Source: Laguncularia racemosa
Taxonomy: Eukaryota; Streptophyta; Magnoliopsida; Myrtales; Combretaceae
Assembly (NCBI GenBank): GCA_037954665.1
Contig: JBBMOL010000091.1
Coordinates: forward strand, 2,542,001-2,606,000
DNA length: 64,000 nucleotides
Direction: 5' to 3'
The notes under the pieces: model-generated
What the model was told of the DNA's origin: nothing
The model's database searches: none
What the model saw: the letters and a program-made list of their open reading frames with translations, nothing else
Translations under genes and position numbers: made by a program
Shown here: in pieces, positions 22,872-34,847 of the stretch
Layout: every line of letters begins with the position of its first letter
How positions within the stretch are numbered: the stretch's first letter is position 1

Positions 22872-23720
22872 AAACCCCTTAAGACAGTACCCAATTAGTT
22901 CGTACCTAATCCTCCCATAACTCTTGACAAATCAAATCATGTGGGTTAAAGGAACTATCCACATTGATTTTTACCTCTTCTCCATTTGGTGGAAGCCAGC
23001 TCTCATAAACTTTCACTATTTCTTTTTCTTTCGTCATGTCATCCTCCTTCCTCAATCTTCCCCATTTCTCTAGTGCCACTAAAATCTTTGTCACTACTTT
23101 TTGAGCATCTAAATTTCTTCCACCATAGATCCTATCACATCTCCCTTTCCATATCCCCCACGCCACCCACGCAAACCGATTTACATCTATTACAGATCCA
23201 CCTTCTCCATCCTTTATTTGGTTCAATAGTGGAAGCATCTAAGACCAAAAATTTCCTCTAAAGTTTTTTTCATCACGCACTCCTAAGGTTTTAAACCATA
23301 CTACCTGAGCCCATGGACACAGGATGAGGGCATACTCTACTATTTCCATCATACCACAAAAGTTACAACTATTGTCTTCCATCACTCGTCGTTTAACGAG
23401 GTTCTCAAACACTGGTAACCAATCTACGCAAACTCTCCATAGAAAATTCTTAATTTTTGGCTAAACTTGTAGGTTCCAAAGCATCTTCCAGTATGTTCTT
23501 GAGAGCAACTCTAAAGAGGATGGACCTAGATCTAACTTGCCTTGCTGTCTCTCCATTAAGTAAAAATATGTCGACTTTGCCGGACAAACCCTATGTTTAT
23601 CAAAGGGCCAGATCAGTTCATTAGGATAATCACGTACAAGTATAACTATTCCCCTTATCGCTTTCATTTCTTCATATATTAAATGATTCCAAATAGCATG
23701 CAAATCCTAAAATCTCCTTT
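22872..23720 (-). pseudogene. LINE ORF2: zinc-binding C-terminus and RNase H start
   Basis: The stretch shows the zf-RVT domain of plant LINEs (WPFDKHRVCPAKSTYF, FLWRVCVDWLP and a Cys-rich CNFCGMMEIVEYALILC near 23350). It continues with RFAWVAWGIWKGRCDRIYGG and a linker, then KINVDSSFNPH at ~22955, the first strand and Asp of an RNase H domain. The domain then breaks off at the hAT insertion and continues at 19978. Stops occur at ~23461 and ~23240. Confidence 0.85.
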
Positions 23721-24417
23721 CCTCATCTATTAGGTCCCTTACCATTAAATGTAGGTTCAAATCATGATCTCTTCTAAGTACAGAACCATTAGGAATACTT
23801 GGAATCTAACTGTCTTCCCATACCCTTATTGATCTACTATCTCTTATCCGACACAAAGCTCCTTGATGTAAAATGTCTCTTCCCCTCTAACAGGCTTGGC
23901 CAACCCCACAAGGCACGACTACCCTTGTATTCCTGAACTCTGTAGATGGGAAGTACAGGCCTTTCAACATTCTCACCCATAATGAGTAAGGATTAGCTTG
24001 TAACCTCTAAGCAAGTTTCGCAAGTAAAGCCATGTTAAAAAAGTGTAAATCTTTGAACCCCATTCCACCTATTTTCTTTGGTCTAGTCAACTTATGCTAC
24101 CCTATCCAATGAATTTTTCCTTTGTCACCTTGTTGGCCCTACTAAAACTTTCCAATTCGGCTATTAACGTCATTGTACCATTTTAGCGGATACCTAAAGT
24201 AGCTCATTGAATATGTAGGGATTGCAAAAGTGATAGCTTTAGTCAACATCTTTGTCTTTACAACGCTTAGAAGGCTCTGTTTCAAACCTTGTATATTTTT
24301 ACAAATTGAAGAGCCTCATTTTTAGATCGTCCCCAAATCACTGGTAAACCCAAATACACCGTAGGGTTGTCCATCTCCTCCACTTCTATAATAGATACTA
24401 CAATCCTTCTCAGCTCA

Positions 24418-25290
24418 CTAGGAGTATTCTTGCTGAAAAAACACACTTGATTTAGGAAAGCTCACTCTTTGGCTTGATGCTTGACAATAGACTCTCAACG
24501 TCTCCTTTAGTCTCTGAATGTTATTAATTGAAATATCAAGAAAAAAGAGCAAGTTATTTGCAAACAACAAATGAGTTACCATAGGACAACTTATTCTATG
24601 CTGAATGCCCACCATTGGTCCCCCATTTGCCATTTGACATAATCTTTTAGACAATATATCTACCATTAAGATGAACAAGTAAGGAGATAATGGGTCACCC
24701 TATCATAATCCACGAGTTAGTTTAATTTTTCCAACCATCTTTCCATTCAGAACCACTTGATACTCCACTGTAGTTACAAAGTGCATTATCCTCAAAATCT
24801 ACCCATCATTTAAGCCTAATCTCACCAGAACTCCTTTCAAAAAGTCCAATTCTGCTCTGTCATAGACCTTATTCATATTTACTCCCAAAGTAAAGTTAAA
24901 GTTTTTCTTACTGGAATTATTTTTCAGAATCTGGAAAAGTTCATGAGATACCAAAATATTGTTTTGAATGAACCTTCTTGACACAAAAGCACTCCAATTT
25001 TAAGAAATAAACGTTGTAAGAAAAGGTTTAAGTCTATTTACAAGGATTTTTGAAATGATTTTGTAAAAGAAATTATAAAGACTAATTGGCTAAAATGACT
25101 CATTAACTCTGGACAAGGGACTTTTAGAATACGGATTAACTCAATAGAATTGATAGTGTTAGGGAACGTACCTATTTCAAAGAATACCTAGACAGCTTTG
25201 ACAATGGACTCTCCAATGACATTCCAATAGTGTTGATAAGAGATTCTAGGAAAACCATTGGGTCCAGGTGCTTTTAATGCTCCAATTTGG
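24418..25290 (-). pseudogene. LINE ORF2: reverse transcriptase (broken)
   Basis: The RT of this LINE would prime on nicked chromosomal DNA. Seen: RFIQNNILVSHELFQIL (24984-24930, the GRQI.DNI-like block), then LGVNMNKVYDRAELDFL at ~24880 (the KLDM.KAYDRVEW motif with its Asp). Further on, QHRISCPMVTHLLFANNLLFF at ~24600 corresponds to the FADD active-site box, but both catalytic Asp positions read Asn (FANN). Segments between them carry stops and frame changes. Confidence 0.88.
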
Positions 25291-25468
25291 AATATGGCTT
25301 CTTTATTTTTTCCTTTGTCACCTTATTGCACAAAATCCTATTATCTTCCTCTGAGAAAACCGAAGATATCCAATCCAAACACTCATGTACCTCTCTATTC
25401 AGGTCACTTCTGTATAAATCATTGAAAAACTCAGTAAAAGCTGCTGCCACTCCACCTTCCTCCTCTAG

Positions 25469-25783
25469 CTACTCTCCATTACATCCTTTAATTCTCAAAA
25501 CTGTATTCTTCCTTCTTCTGTTAAGGGTAGATTGATGAAAGAAAGCTGTATTTCTGTCACCATCATTCAACCAATTAATCTTTGAATTGTGATGCCAATA
25601 TTCTTCCTCCTTTCCCCATAATCTCTCTATCTCCTCTATAATAGTATCTTCCTTCTCCTCTTGCTCACCAACATCTGCATTTTGAATATCACTCAATTTC
25701 CTCATCAGGTTTTGAATTTGCACCTTGTTATGTGGAATTGCCTTTTTACTCCATTTGATCAAGTTTTCTTTACACAGGTTCAA
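25469..25783 (-). pseudogene. LINE ORF2: linker between endonuclease and RT
   Basis: Shows the conserved plant-L1 spacer: a charged helical stretch, then EEYWHHNSKINWLNDGDRNT and AFFHQSTLNRRRKN. This block is diagnostic for plant L1 ORF2, before the RT domain. It is open for 104 codons. Confidence 0.85.
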
Positions 25784-25848
25784 ATTCCCTATTACCTGTA
25801 GTACTAGTTCTTTTCATTTATAATGTACCAACTGCTCTCAATGACCTC

Positions 25849-26614
25849 TTAACAGCCTTCAATCACCTTCCATATATTTTCAAACCTAAATCTTCTTCTA
25901 ATAGGCCTAAGCTGTCTTGCCAGCTCTACAATAATAGCTGCATGATTAGATCCCAAAACTGGTTGATGCAGCATAGATGATTTTAGGAAATTATTCATCC
26001 ACTCGTTTGATACATACACTATCAATACGCTCTTCAACTAGTACACCATCAAATCTTTTATTCATCCAAGTATATTTTTTACCTTGAAATCTCATATCAA
26101 TTAGATTTGCCAACGTAAACATGTTCCTAAACCCATCCATCTGTCTTTTTCCTCTCCTTCTTCCACCACTTTTTTCATGATTTTCTAGAATTTCATTGAA
26201 ATCCCCAATGCACATCCACAGACCTTCAACCATTTTAGCAAATTGAATAATCTCATCCCATAAAAAAGTCTTCTCATGTTAACTTGTTGGGGAATAAATC
26301 CAAGGAATGGTACGCATGAGCTTTCCATCTATAAACTTTACCATTAAATTTATTGAGTGTCGAGATGACTCAATTATTTCAACTTGTACTTCATGTGTCC
26401 ACCAAAGAGCCAACCCACCAGCCAGTCCCATCAGGGGAACATTGAAATATCCTTGAAATTTCAACCTCCTCTTAATCTTTTCTACAAACTTGGTACTATT
26501 TTTTGTTTTCATAAGAAAAATCATGCACGGTTTGTGCTTATTTACCAATTCATAAAGATTTTAAATTTTCAAAGACGGACCCAATCCTTAACAATTCCAG
26601 CTAATGATTTTCAT
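25849..26614 (-). pseudogene. LINE ORF2: AP-type endonuclease
   Basis: The endonuclease nicks the target DNA. ORF2 starts at the ATG at 26614 with MKIISWNC, then an in-frame TAA, then GLGPSLKI, the classic start of plant L1 ORF2. Later blocks are GLAGGLALWW (~26420), WMCIGDFNEIL with GDFNE (26220), EKSGGRRRGKRQM, and KYTWMNKRFDGVLVEERID. The ATG lies only about 24 bases after the ORF1 stop at 26638-26640, before the chromovirus insertion is considered. Confidence 0.9.
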
Positions 26615-26640
26615 GGCTTACGTGTAGCTATTAATGGTTA

Positions 26641-26645
26641 GCCAC
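26641..26645. repeat. Target duplication (left) of chromovirus
   Basis: GCCAC, identical to 31738-31742. Confidence 0.92.
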
Positions 26646-27071
26646 TGTCAATGGCAAGTGCTTGCTACCTTGTTCTAAGCCTTGCTTGTTTCGGTAGGAA
26701 GTCTAGAACTTGCTTGTTAGGTTTCCTTCCGAGTTTCCCTATGATTGTCTAAGTAAATTGTGCTCATTGGAGAGAACCTAAGATCTCTTTGCTAGTGGGT
26801 ATTTGTTGGAAAATTAACATAAGATTTCATTCATCTTTATTTTTCCTTAAATATAGCAAGAATGGTTTACACAAATCCTTACCACTAGTCCATTACTTAC
26901 AAGGATTCCTCCCCACTAATTCCTACTACCCCACTACTTTAAGACATGACCTCTACGTCCTATTGCCTATTCCCTTCCTTGGTTGTGGCTTCCTTTTTCC
27001 CCGAGTCTTCCCCCCCACGTTCCCTCTTCTAGTAAACCTTGTCAAACGGCCTAATTCCCTGGCCACTATCA
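26646..27071 (-). repeat. 3' LTR of chromovirus
   Basis: 426 bp, aligned throughout with 31319-31737. On the plus strand it begins TGTCAATGG and ends CTATCA. Confidence 0.9.
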
Positions 27072-27084
27072 TCACTCTCCCCTT
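27072..27084 (-). promoter_or_regulatory. Polypurine tract of chromovirus
   Basis: The minus strand reads AAGGGGAGAGTGA directly upstream of the 3' LTR. Confidence 0.8.
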
Positions 27085-27129
27085 CGATAAGGTGCATGAC
27101 CTCTTGCGCAAAAGAAGAGTAGCATTGGA

Positions 27130-28360
27130 AGATCATTGTGGCCTCTTCCCATGTGGCATTTGTAGGTGAGTAGCCCTTCTAGTGGATTAAGATCTCAACG
27201 AGCTACTCTCCATAACGGATTTCCAAGGTAGCTTATGGTGTTGGTATCGGCAAGTCGTGGCTAATCAGGGGAAGCTCCGATTGTGCTAGTGGTGTGCCAT
27301 GAAATGGTTTGATGATGGAGATGTGGAAAACTGGATGGATTTTTACCTCAAGTGGCAAGCACAGGCAATAAGCGACTGGTCATATGCATTCCTTGATGGA
27401 AAAAGGTCCATAAAACTTAGGTGCCAATTTTCAATAGGGTCTTTGTCGCAAGGTTAATTGCCTATAGGGTTGAAGCTTGAGCCACACTAGGTCGCCTATC
27501 TTAAAGCTGATGTCCCAGTGTTTAGCATCATATTCAGCCTTCATCTTCTGTTGAGTGCGTTCTAGCTGGATCCTTAGTTCGGTTAGGACTTCATTGTAAT
27601 CCTGCAGCACCCTCTCTACTACCTCCATCTTAGTTGTGCCTAGCATATAGGTTAGCAACTATAGAGGAGCTCGGCCATAAACCACATTAAATGGGGTGGT
27701 TTTGAGGGACGAATGGTAGCCCATGTTGTAATAATATTCGACCCATGTTACCCACTCTGCCCATTTTTGTGGATGAGCTCCAGTAAAGCACCTCAAATAC
27801 ATCTCCACGATCCGATTGACTACTTCGGTTTTGTTGTTGCTTTGGGGGTGGTAGGTCGAAGAGAAGGACAGCTTAGTGCCGTGTAGCTTAAACAACTCCT
27901 TCCAAAAGGTGCTGGTGAAGGTGGGTTTGCAGTCACTTGCAATGGACTCTGGTAGTCCATGGAGTCAGACTATGGTGTCGAAGAATTGCTTGGCTACTGT
28001 CAATGCTAAGTATAGGTGACTCATGGTGACAAAGTGACCGTACTTGGAGAATCTATCTACTATCACCATCAGGAATGTTTTGCCGTGGGACCTTAGGAGG
28101 CCATCTATGAAATCCATGAAGATATCTACCTAAACTTAGCTTAGGATAGGGAGTGGTTGAAGAAGTCTTGCGAGCTGGAGGTGTTCAGACTTATGTCTTT
28201 AGCACCGAAGATAGGCCTTAACTAGCCCTTTGACCTGCTATCGCATTCCCTTCCGGTGGAAATCCCTAGTGATGTGGTAAAGGGTGCACCAGTACCCTTG
28301 TAGCATTAATTGTGGGTAGCCTGAGCAATAGTGGTGCATAGCTTGAAAGAGGGATCCAGG
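27130..28360 (-). pseudogene. Chromovirus integrase with chromodomain (broken)
   Basis: The core remnant STYHPQSNNKTEVVNRIVEM (27830) holds the Glu of the D,D,E triad. It is followed by TPFNVVYGRAPL. The C-terminal module (KMKAEYDAKHWDISFKIGD, then VWLKLQPYRQ at ~27530-27450) and a GPF-like segment come next. A chromodomain-like tail, ILIH, a stop, then KGYSPTNATWEEA, lies at about 27215-27140. Chromodomains are thought to steer these elements to particular chromatin. Several stops and frame changes separate the pieces. The N-terminal HHCC region is poorly preserved (~28290-28200). Confidence 0.85.
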
Positions 28361-28499
28361 AAAATCTTATTTTTGAAAAGGATTAGCCCCCTTTGGAAGG
28401 TCCATTCTAGCCCCATCTCCTGTGCTTGTATCCGAGAGGCTAGTTAGTGCAGTTCGAGCAAAGATTGCAAGGAAACTGCACACATTCGATCAACTGTGG

Positions 28500-29800
28500 T
28501 TGTGGCGTGGATATTGCAAAGGTGGACACTGCTACTTCCTTTCTCCTAGATAGTGCATCTGCTACCTTATTCTCGTAGCCGGCCTTATACTCGACATTGA
28601 AGTAGAATCCCATGAGTTTGCTGAGCCAGTGCTATCGGGGGGAGGTGGATACTCGCTATTCCAGCAAGAACTTGAGGCAATAGTAATCAGTCCTTACCTT
28701 GAACCTCTTGCCCTATAGATATGCCCTCCCATGGTGTACGGCTTTGGCCAAGTTGATGAGCTCCTTCTCATAAGCTGCCAACTATAAGTATCTTTAAGCG
28801 AAAGGTCGACTGAAGAACGTAAGCCTTCCATTCTGTTAGAGGACCGCCTACAGCCTATGATTGGAGGTATCACACTCCACCACAAAGGGTTGTTCGAAGT
28901 CAGGAAGGGTTAGGACCAAAGCTTGTGTCATGGCATCCCTCAGGGCGATGAAGGCTTATTTTGACTTAGGGCTCCACTGAAAGTCGTTCCTTCTCAACAT
29001 GCGAGTCAAGGGGATCGTGAAAAGGCCATAGTTCTGCATAAACCTTCAGTAGTAACTTGTGAGACCAAGGAACCCTCGCAACACTATGAGAGTTGAGGGT
29101 TTTGGCCAAGATAACATGGCCTCTACCTTTTAGGGATCAGCCTCCACTCCTTTGTGTGAGATGAGGTGTCCTAGGTAGGCAACCTGTCGCTGGGCAAATG
29201 TACATTTCGAGGGCTTCAATCGAAGATGGTGCTAGCGTAGCAAGGAGAAGGCCTAACTGAGATGCTGAAGATGCTTGACCTAAGACCGACTATAGATAAG
29301 GATATTATCGAAGAACACTAGAATAAACTTCCTCAAATGGCCCTTGAATACTTCGTTCATGAGAGCTTGGAAAGTGGAAGGGGCGTTAGTGATGCCAAAT
29401 GGCACGACTAAGAACTCGAAGTGCCTATGGTGTGCTCGAAAGGCTGTCTTCTCCACATCTTTAGGTCTCATTTGGAATTTGTGGTAGCCCGAACACAAGT
29501 CTAATTTAAAGAAGTAACATGCACCCCCTAGTTCTTTGAGGAGTTCCTCAATGACCAATATCAGAAACTTGTCCTTAACGGTTTTCTCATTAAGGGCCTT
29601 GTAATCCACACAAAATTGCCACTTATTGTCCCCCTTCCAAACTAAGAGCACCGGGGAAGAGAAAAGGTGACCGGCTGGGTCTGATCAAGCCTTTTCAAAG
29701 CATTTCTTTGTATTGGAGTTCTATTTCATCCTTCTGGCCTAGGGGGTATCGATAAGGCCTTACCACTATGGGTGGTGTCCTCGGGGTTAGCCAAATGGTA
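28500..29800 (-). pseudogene. Chromovirus RT and RNase H (broken)
   Basis: Best preserved at 29651-29280: WQFCVDYKALNEKTVKDKF, FFKLDLCSGYHKFQM (Asp of motif A), PFGITNAPSTFQALMN and the active-site box VFFDNILIYS. The box normally reads FFDDILIYS, so the second catalytic Asp is Asn here. The RNase H region (~28980-28500) is recognisable only in pieces with many stops. Confidence 0.88.
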
Positions 29801-29805
29801 TGATC

Positions 29806-30320
29806 TCAAGGGCAGGAGGGCAGTAGCTCTTGCAAAGGCTGAAATATGTCCTCAAATTCCACTAGCAGGCATTGCAACTCACTATCTTCCTTTTTTTCCT
29901 TCGTGACTATTACCATTTTTGGCTTAGCCGTGCCTCGGGTGTCCCCTTGCAACTTTGCACCCTCTCCCAGCCTTATAGGAAGCTCATCTTCATCACAACG
30001 AAGTCCCATGAGATAGGGCCTAAGGATTGGAGCCAATTGACTCCTAGCACCACATCCACACCACAAAGTGGTAGGGAGTATAAGTCCATGGTGAAGATCC
30101 TGCCACCCAGTTCTAACAGGATTCTCTTGCAAATCCCATCACTACCAACCTTAGCTCCGTTCGCTACCACAACCTTCAGCCTTTCCCGTAACAACATCGA
30201 CAGGCCAAGCTGGGACACTAGATCAGCACATATGAAGCTATGGATGCTGCCTAAGTCAATCAATACAGTGATTGATCACCCCTCAATCCTTACCCGCACC
30301 TTCATAGTCTAGGCTTGGGA
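29806..30320 (-). pseudogene. Chromovirus protease
   Basis: 30263-29973 reads LGSIHSFICADLVSQLGL, with IDLGS where IDSGS or IDTGA is usual, so it lacks a normal DSG/DTG triad. It continues to VVLGVNWLQSLGPISWDF, the second conserved block of chromovirus proteases. A frame change links it to the pre-RT linker at 30132-29806. Confidence 0.83.
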
Positions 30321-30381
30321 CAACCTAACCATGGTGTGCAGCGAAATCTCTAGTTGCCTCTCTACGGAAGCCTCTCCCTCT

Positions 30382-31300
30382 TCATCCTTTTTTTGGCTCT
30401 TCCTCCATTTCCCACTCTAGCCAAAACAGCTTCTTGCATCGATGCCCTACCATGAAGGGCTTGTCACAGTTGAAGCATAGCCCCTTACTCCTCCTTTCCT
30501 CCAACTCCACCCTACTCAATCTTCTAGTGTAGGTGGGCTTGTTTGAAGTGGCTGGAGCTTGTCTCTTGAATTCCACCTCTTCCTTGGGTAGCACTCCCCT
30601 CTTCTCATACAGCCTGGCAAAGCTTATGGCTTAAGAGAGGCTCGTGGGGGTGGTGTAGCTCCACTTCCACGACGATTGCTTCCTTCAATCCGCTTATGAA
30701 AATAACAATCTCGTGCTTAGGAGCTAAGTCCAGTACCTGAGCCGATAGTTGTTCGAACCTTCACTAGTAGTGCTCCACGGAGCTCACCTGGCAAATCTTA
30801 GCCAGCTCCCCTACCTTGTTATTATGAATCGAGGGCCCAAAGCACAAATCGCATAGGGCTTTAAAGTCTGCCTAACTCAATCGGGGTTATTCCTGTTTCA
30901 ACTTGAGGAACTATAGTTGCGCGTCCCCTTCTAAGTGGAAGGTTGCTAGCTTCACCCTTTCCTCCTCCGCCATTAGTTAATGCTCAAAGAATTCCTCACA
31001 TCTATTAAACCAGCCGAGAGGGTCCCCAATCCCGTCATAACGTGGGAAATCCTATTTGGCCAGACGTGTTACAAATATGCTCTTTTCTCCCTTGCCGCTC
31101 TCAGCCGATGTTTCCCCCAACCTCTTTAGTCATAAGAGCTAGAGACTTCTGCAAGGGTCCAACCCGCATCAGGCTTTCCAGTTGGGTAGCCAATCGGTCA
31201 TGCCTTGCCTCCATTCGCTCTAGGCGAGTCCGGTCATCTTGGTGCATGGCTAATAATGCTTTTGGATGCTGCTAGACTTTCTTCCAGTCATCCATAGGAA
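30382..31300 (-). pseudogene. Chromovirus gag
   Basis: Decayed gag. The clear part is the zinc-knuckle-like segment GLCFNCDKPFMVGHRCKKLF at 30490-30430, in the spacing typical of chromovirus gags. Upstream DNA to 31300 carries recognisable but frame-broken gag sequence close to the primer site. Confidence 0.75.
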
Positions 31301-31303
31301 CCT

Positions 31304-31315
31304 GCTCCGATACCA
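31304..31315 (-). promoter_or_regulatory. Primer-binding site, initiator-Met type
   Basis: The minus strand reads TGGTATCGGAGC, three bases from the 5' LTR. This matches the plant tRNA-iMet complement TGGTATCAGAGC at 11 of 12 bases. Confidence 0.87.
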
Positions 31316-31318
31316 AGT

Positions 31319-31737
31319 TGTTAGCAGCAAGCGTTTGCGACCTCGTTCTAGGCCTTGCTTGTTCTGGTGGGAAGTCTAGAACTTGCTTGTTAGGTTTCCT
31401 TCCAAGTTTCCCTATGATTGTCTAAATGAATTGGGCTCGTTGGAGAGAACTTAAGATCTCTTTGCTAGTGGGTATTTGCTAGAAAATTAACATAATATTT
31501 CATTCATCTTTCTTTTTTCTTAAATACAGCAGGAGTGGTTTACACAAATCCTTACCACTAGTCCACTACTTATAAGGATTCATCCCCACTAATTCCTACT
31601 ACCCCACTACTTTAGGACACAACCTCCACGTCCTACTGCCAATTCCCTTCCTCGATCATGGCTTCCTCCACCCCCCCCCCTTACGTTTCCTCCTCTAGTA
31701 GACCTTGTCAAATAGCCTAATTCCCTAACCACTATTA
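31319..31737 (-). repeat. 5' LTR of chromovirus
   Basis: 419 bp, the partner of 26646-27071. Its outer end reads ACTATTA where the other LTR has ACTATCA, so one terminal base is mutated. Confidence 0.9.
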
Positions 31738-31742
31738 GCCAC
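31738..31742. repeat. Target duplication (right) of chromovirus
   Basis: GCCAC, identical to 26641-26645. Confidence 0.92.
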
Positions 31743-32950
31743 CACAGCCATTTTGAAGCACAATGTCTCCTTCTTTGACTTCCAATTCTATCAAAGTACC
31801 TTTTGCTACATCATTGACCGCATTGAATTTTTTTCCCATTCTACCCTTCTTATTTTTAATAAGTTTGTTTAAACCACCCTCCTTCCATCCCATATTAAAT
31901 TCCAATATTTGAGGCTTAAATTCTTCAACCTTAATTCTTTTACAAACCACCACCTCCTTTTCCCTTTCTCTTTTCAATTTTAGACAACTAAGAGCCTTAA
32001 CCACAAACTTAGAAATTGGTCCTTCTTTCTTGGCATTAGCATCATGGGAATTATCAGTCTCCACATTTTCAGATTCACTCACCCTTGGGGGTAGCTCAGC
32101 ATAATAGGTTGATGGTGAAACAATGATAGTTGATTTAGGGTTTTTGTGGTTTGGATTTAAACTAAGTTTTTTAGGTGTAGAAATTTTAGAGGGAGGTGTT
32201 TTTATGACTATAGGATCTATAGGGTTAATGTTGGAATTGGGAATTTCCTCTTTAGAAGTCATTTTGTTTGGGAAGAAATAATGGCTTGGGGAGATTTGAT
32301 TACTAGAGCTGTTTTGGGGGAGTTACTTTCAATGGATTGTTTAATGGGAGAGGTGATAATGGCTTTTAAGGAAGGTTTGGGAGAGGTAGGGTTACATGAA
32401 GAGGAGAAGATCTAGTAGGGGGTGCAGTGTTTGTGCTCATGTTAGTCATTTCCAAATTTTGTTGATGCTGATCTAAGTGTATTTTCCTCTAATTTCCATC
32501 TCTATTCGCTTCTTTATTCATTGCCTAAAATTCATCCCTTATTGCCCATGTTCTCATCCAAGGACCAAAATTATTACTACCCCCCATTTTTATAAGGCAA
32601 TTACGAACCACATGACCAAGCATTCGACAATTATAGCAAAAATCAGATAGTTTTTCATACTTGAATCGGATTTTGTATCTTCATTCCTCTTTGAATCCAC
32701 ATTTCACTCTTAAAGGGGTTTGTACAATTGATTCTAACCCTCACCCTCACCCTTAAAAAACTTCTTCTCCTACATCCCCTGCCCACCTTCACAGGTACAA
32801 ATTCAATTAGCTCACCTAAACTTGACCCAATAATCCTTGGACTCAAATTTGTCATTTGATCTAGCTTTAAACCATGCACTTGAATCCAAAAAGTTACATG
32901 ATCAAGTGTTTCCTCCTCAAGTGAACAATCTGGTTCCCACACTTCCACTA
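31738..32950 (-). pseudogene. LINE ORF1, C-terminal half with zinc knuckle
   Basis: ORF1 of plant L1 elements is a nucleic-acid-binding, Gag-like protein. Minus-strand blocks: VTFWIQVHGLKLDQMTNL, IIGSSLGELIEFV and FLRVRVRVRINC (32900-32690). Then KYEKLSDFCYNCRMLGHVV with a CX2CX4HX4C knuckle at ~32655-32600. A variable Lys/Ser-rich tail, open from 32262, ends in VLQNGCGG just before the chromovirus. A few stops occur between 32600 and 32262. Confidence 0.88.
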
Positions 32951-34390
32951 TGACAAATAGAAGTTGTCAACCGCAAGCTTGGGAATCTACTTAGAGTAAC
33001 AGTTGGCAAGAATCTTATTGATTGGGACTTGTGTCTTCTTATTGTTGAGTTCGCTTACAATAGGTCTACTCATAGTTCAACCAGCAAGTCTTCCTTTGAA
33101 GTTGTTTATGGCTATAATCTTTCTATTCCATTGGATTTTATAGCAGGACCAGCAACAAAGGAAGAGAGTCTTAGTGGAGTTAACCAAGCCAGACAAATTC
33201 AGCACATTCATGATAGAACAACTGAACACCTTCAGAAGACCCTAGAACAGTAGAGAATCCAGGGAAATAGATACAGAAAAATTCATCTTTATAATCCAGG
33301 TGACGTAGTCTGGATTAATCTTAGCAGGGACAGGTATCCACATAAGAAGTCACAGAAGCTGTCACCCAGATCAGACGAACCATTCAGCGACCTTTAATGT
33401 TGCAGATCTATCACCATACTTATCAGACGACATGCATGAAAACCCATCAGATTTGAGGGCAAATCTTCCAGAAGCCCGAGGAGATGATAAAAATCAGACT
33501 CCTACAAGACCGATCACCAGGGCCTGAGCTAAGGGTCTACATAACTTAGTTTTAAGAATCTTACATGAGAAACCTAATCTTGAGAAAAGCTAATTTATTT
33601 TCTTCATTCTTACATTATAATTTTAGTGCATTCCAGCAGGTTTACTTATTAGTCCTACAGAATGCCAAATCACCTATACTTTTGAGCGAGTCAGGATTCT
33701 CATTGGGGCTCAATTCGAAAGTACACTGAAGACCGGCATCTTGAAGACTAATTTCTTTTATATATTTGTCATTTGCATGGACTATTTTATGTTATATTTT
33801 CTTTTGGAACACTTTCATTTTGATTGTAATTTTCATTTATGATCAGCCACCCTAAAAGTGACATGATTGTAATTTTATGTATTTTCTAACCCTAAAGGGA
33901 GCAAGTATAAATACTTGCTTAAAGTAGGGTTTAAGGAGGCCATTTTTCAGATTTAGACAAACACTTTTCGTAAGGATTAAGGTTCTTCCTAATTGTCATT
34001 AGACTCTTATCAATTTCAATCCCAAGAATTAAAATTGTGACGAGTGTAACACTTAAAATTATGAATAATATCAATTTCATTTTATTGTGATTTCTTCTCT
34101 TCTCTAGTGTGTAATATCTAAAGGTTAAATTGAAATAGTTCTTGGTCAGATTTGGTTAAGTTTTATGTTGAAATATTGAGTTTGTTGAGTTACTTATCAT
34201 AGTATTATTTATCAACATTTGCTTATCATTGTTCACGTGGATTGCCTTGTTCTATAAAGGGGAATCACGGTATTATCTTTGCTGATTATTCTAGAATTTC
34301 ATGTGATAATTCAAGCTTAATTAGTACATATTAAGGGATTTGATTCTTTGTGTTGGATTAGTTCATTGTTTGTTGATTCCAGATCCATTT
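32950..34390 (+). mobile_element. Truncated Ty3 element fragment inside LINE ORF1
   Basis: A plus-strand piece holding only the end of a Ty3 integrase (EVVNRKLGNLLRVTVGKN, FAYNRSTHSSTSKSSFEVVY, 32960-33115) and a C-terminal tail (NPGDVVWINLSRDRYP, then PTRPITRA near 33500). LTR-like DNA with a TATA box follows (AAGTATAAATACTTGC near 33903-33918). No 5' part or second LTR is seen, so it is truncated at the left. The right boundary is uncertain by roughly 150 bp. It interrupts LINE ORF1 in the opposite orientation. Confidence 0.75.
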
Positions 34391-34403
34391 GCACCCTTTG
34401 GAA

Positions 34404-34847
34404 TCACACAAATTCTTCAATTGTTGAACCGGAATTAAGGATTGCATTTAGGGTTGGATTTTTACTCCATTTGATTGTGCTTAAATCCCATTTAGGCACA
34501 TCATCTTTTGGTCCATCATGCATTACTTTTCTCATATCTCTGGTCTCCACATCCTCAAATGAAACAACAAATCTATTAGCTCCCGAAGGATTAAAATTAA
34601 CCTCACCATAATCTTGCCAAGCTTTCTTTAGGACATTCATCACGGCTGGTTTATTTACTACTTTATCAGAAAATACCTTACCCACCAGTAAACATTCCCT
34701 TCTACTGTCATTGCCATTTCCCAGATCAAGCACCAGACAGTCTTCGGCATCCTTATCTTCATCTTGGAATGTCATTGGTTGTTTTCCATTGCGTTTGTTG
34801 TCCATTTGGCTGTGAAAAATCACACGAAGAACAGAATTAAGCAACAA
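34404..34847 (-). pseudogene. LINE ORF1, N-terminal DUF4283-like part
   Basis: Minus-strand reading has CLLVGKVFSDKVVNKPAVMN, LKKAWQDYGEVNFNPSGANR and FVVSFEDVETRDMRKVMHDG, the order of the DUF4283 domain at the start of plant L1 ORF1 proteins. The likely start is the second Met (MDNKRNGKQPM). The last ~35 codons may belong to the inserted Ty3 fragment. The ORF continues at 32950 on the other side of that insertion. Confidence 0.82.

Larger units (their letters stand above)
26646..31737 (-). mobile_element. Ty3 chromovirus inserted at the LINE ORF1/ORF2 junction
   Basis: A 5.1 kb minus-strand element with ~420-bp LTRs (26646-27071 and 31319-31737) and a perfect GCCAC duplication. It has an initiator-Met-type primer site (31304-31315), a purine tract beside the 3' LTR, and gag, protease, RT, RNase H, integrase and chromodomain in that order. 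The chromodomain (ILIH*KGYSPTNATWEEA near 27200-27140) identifies the chromovirus clade. It is full of stops. The LTRs differ by numerous substitutions. Confidence 0.93.
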
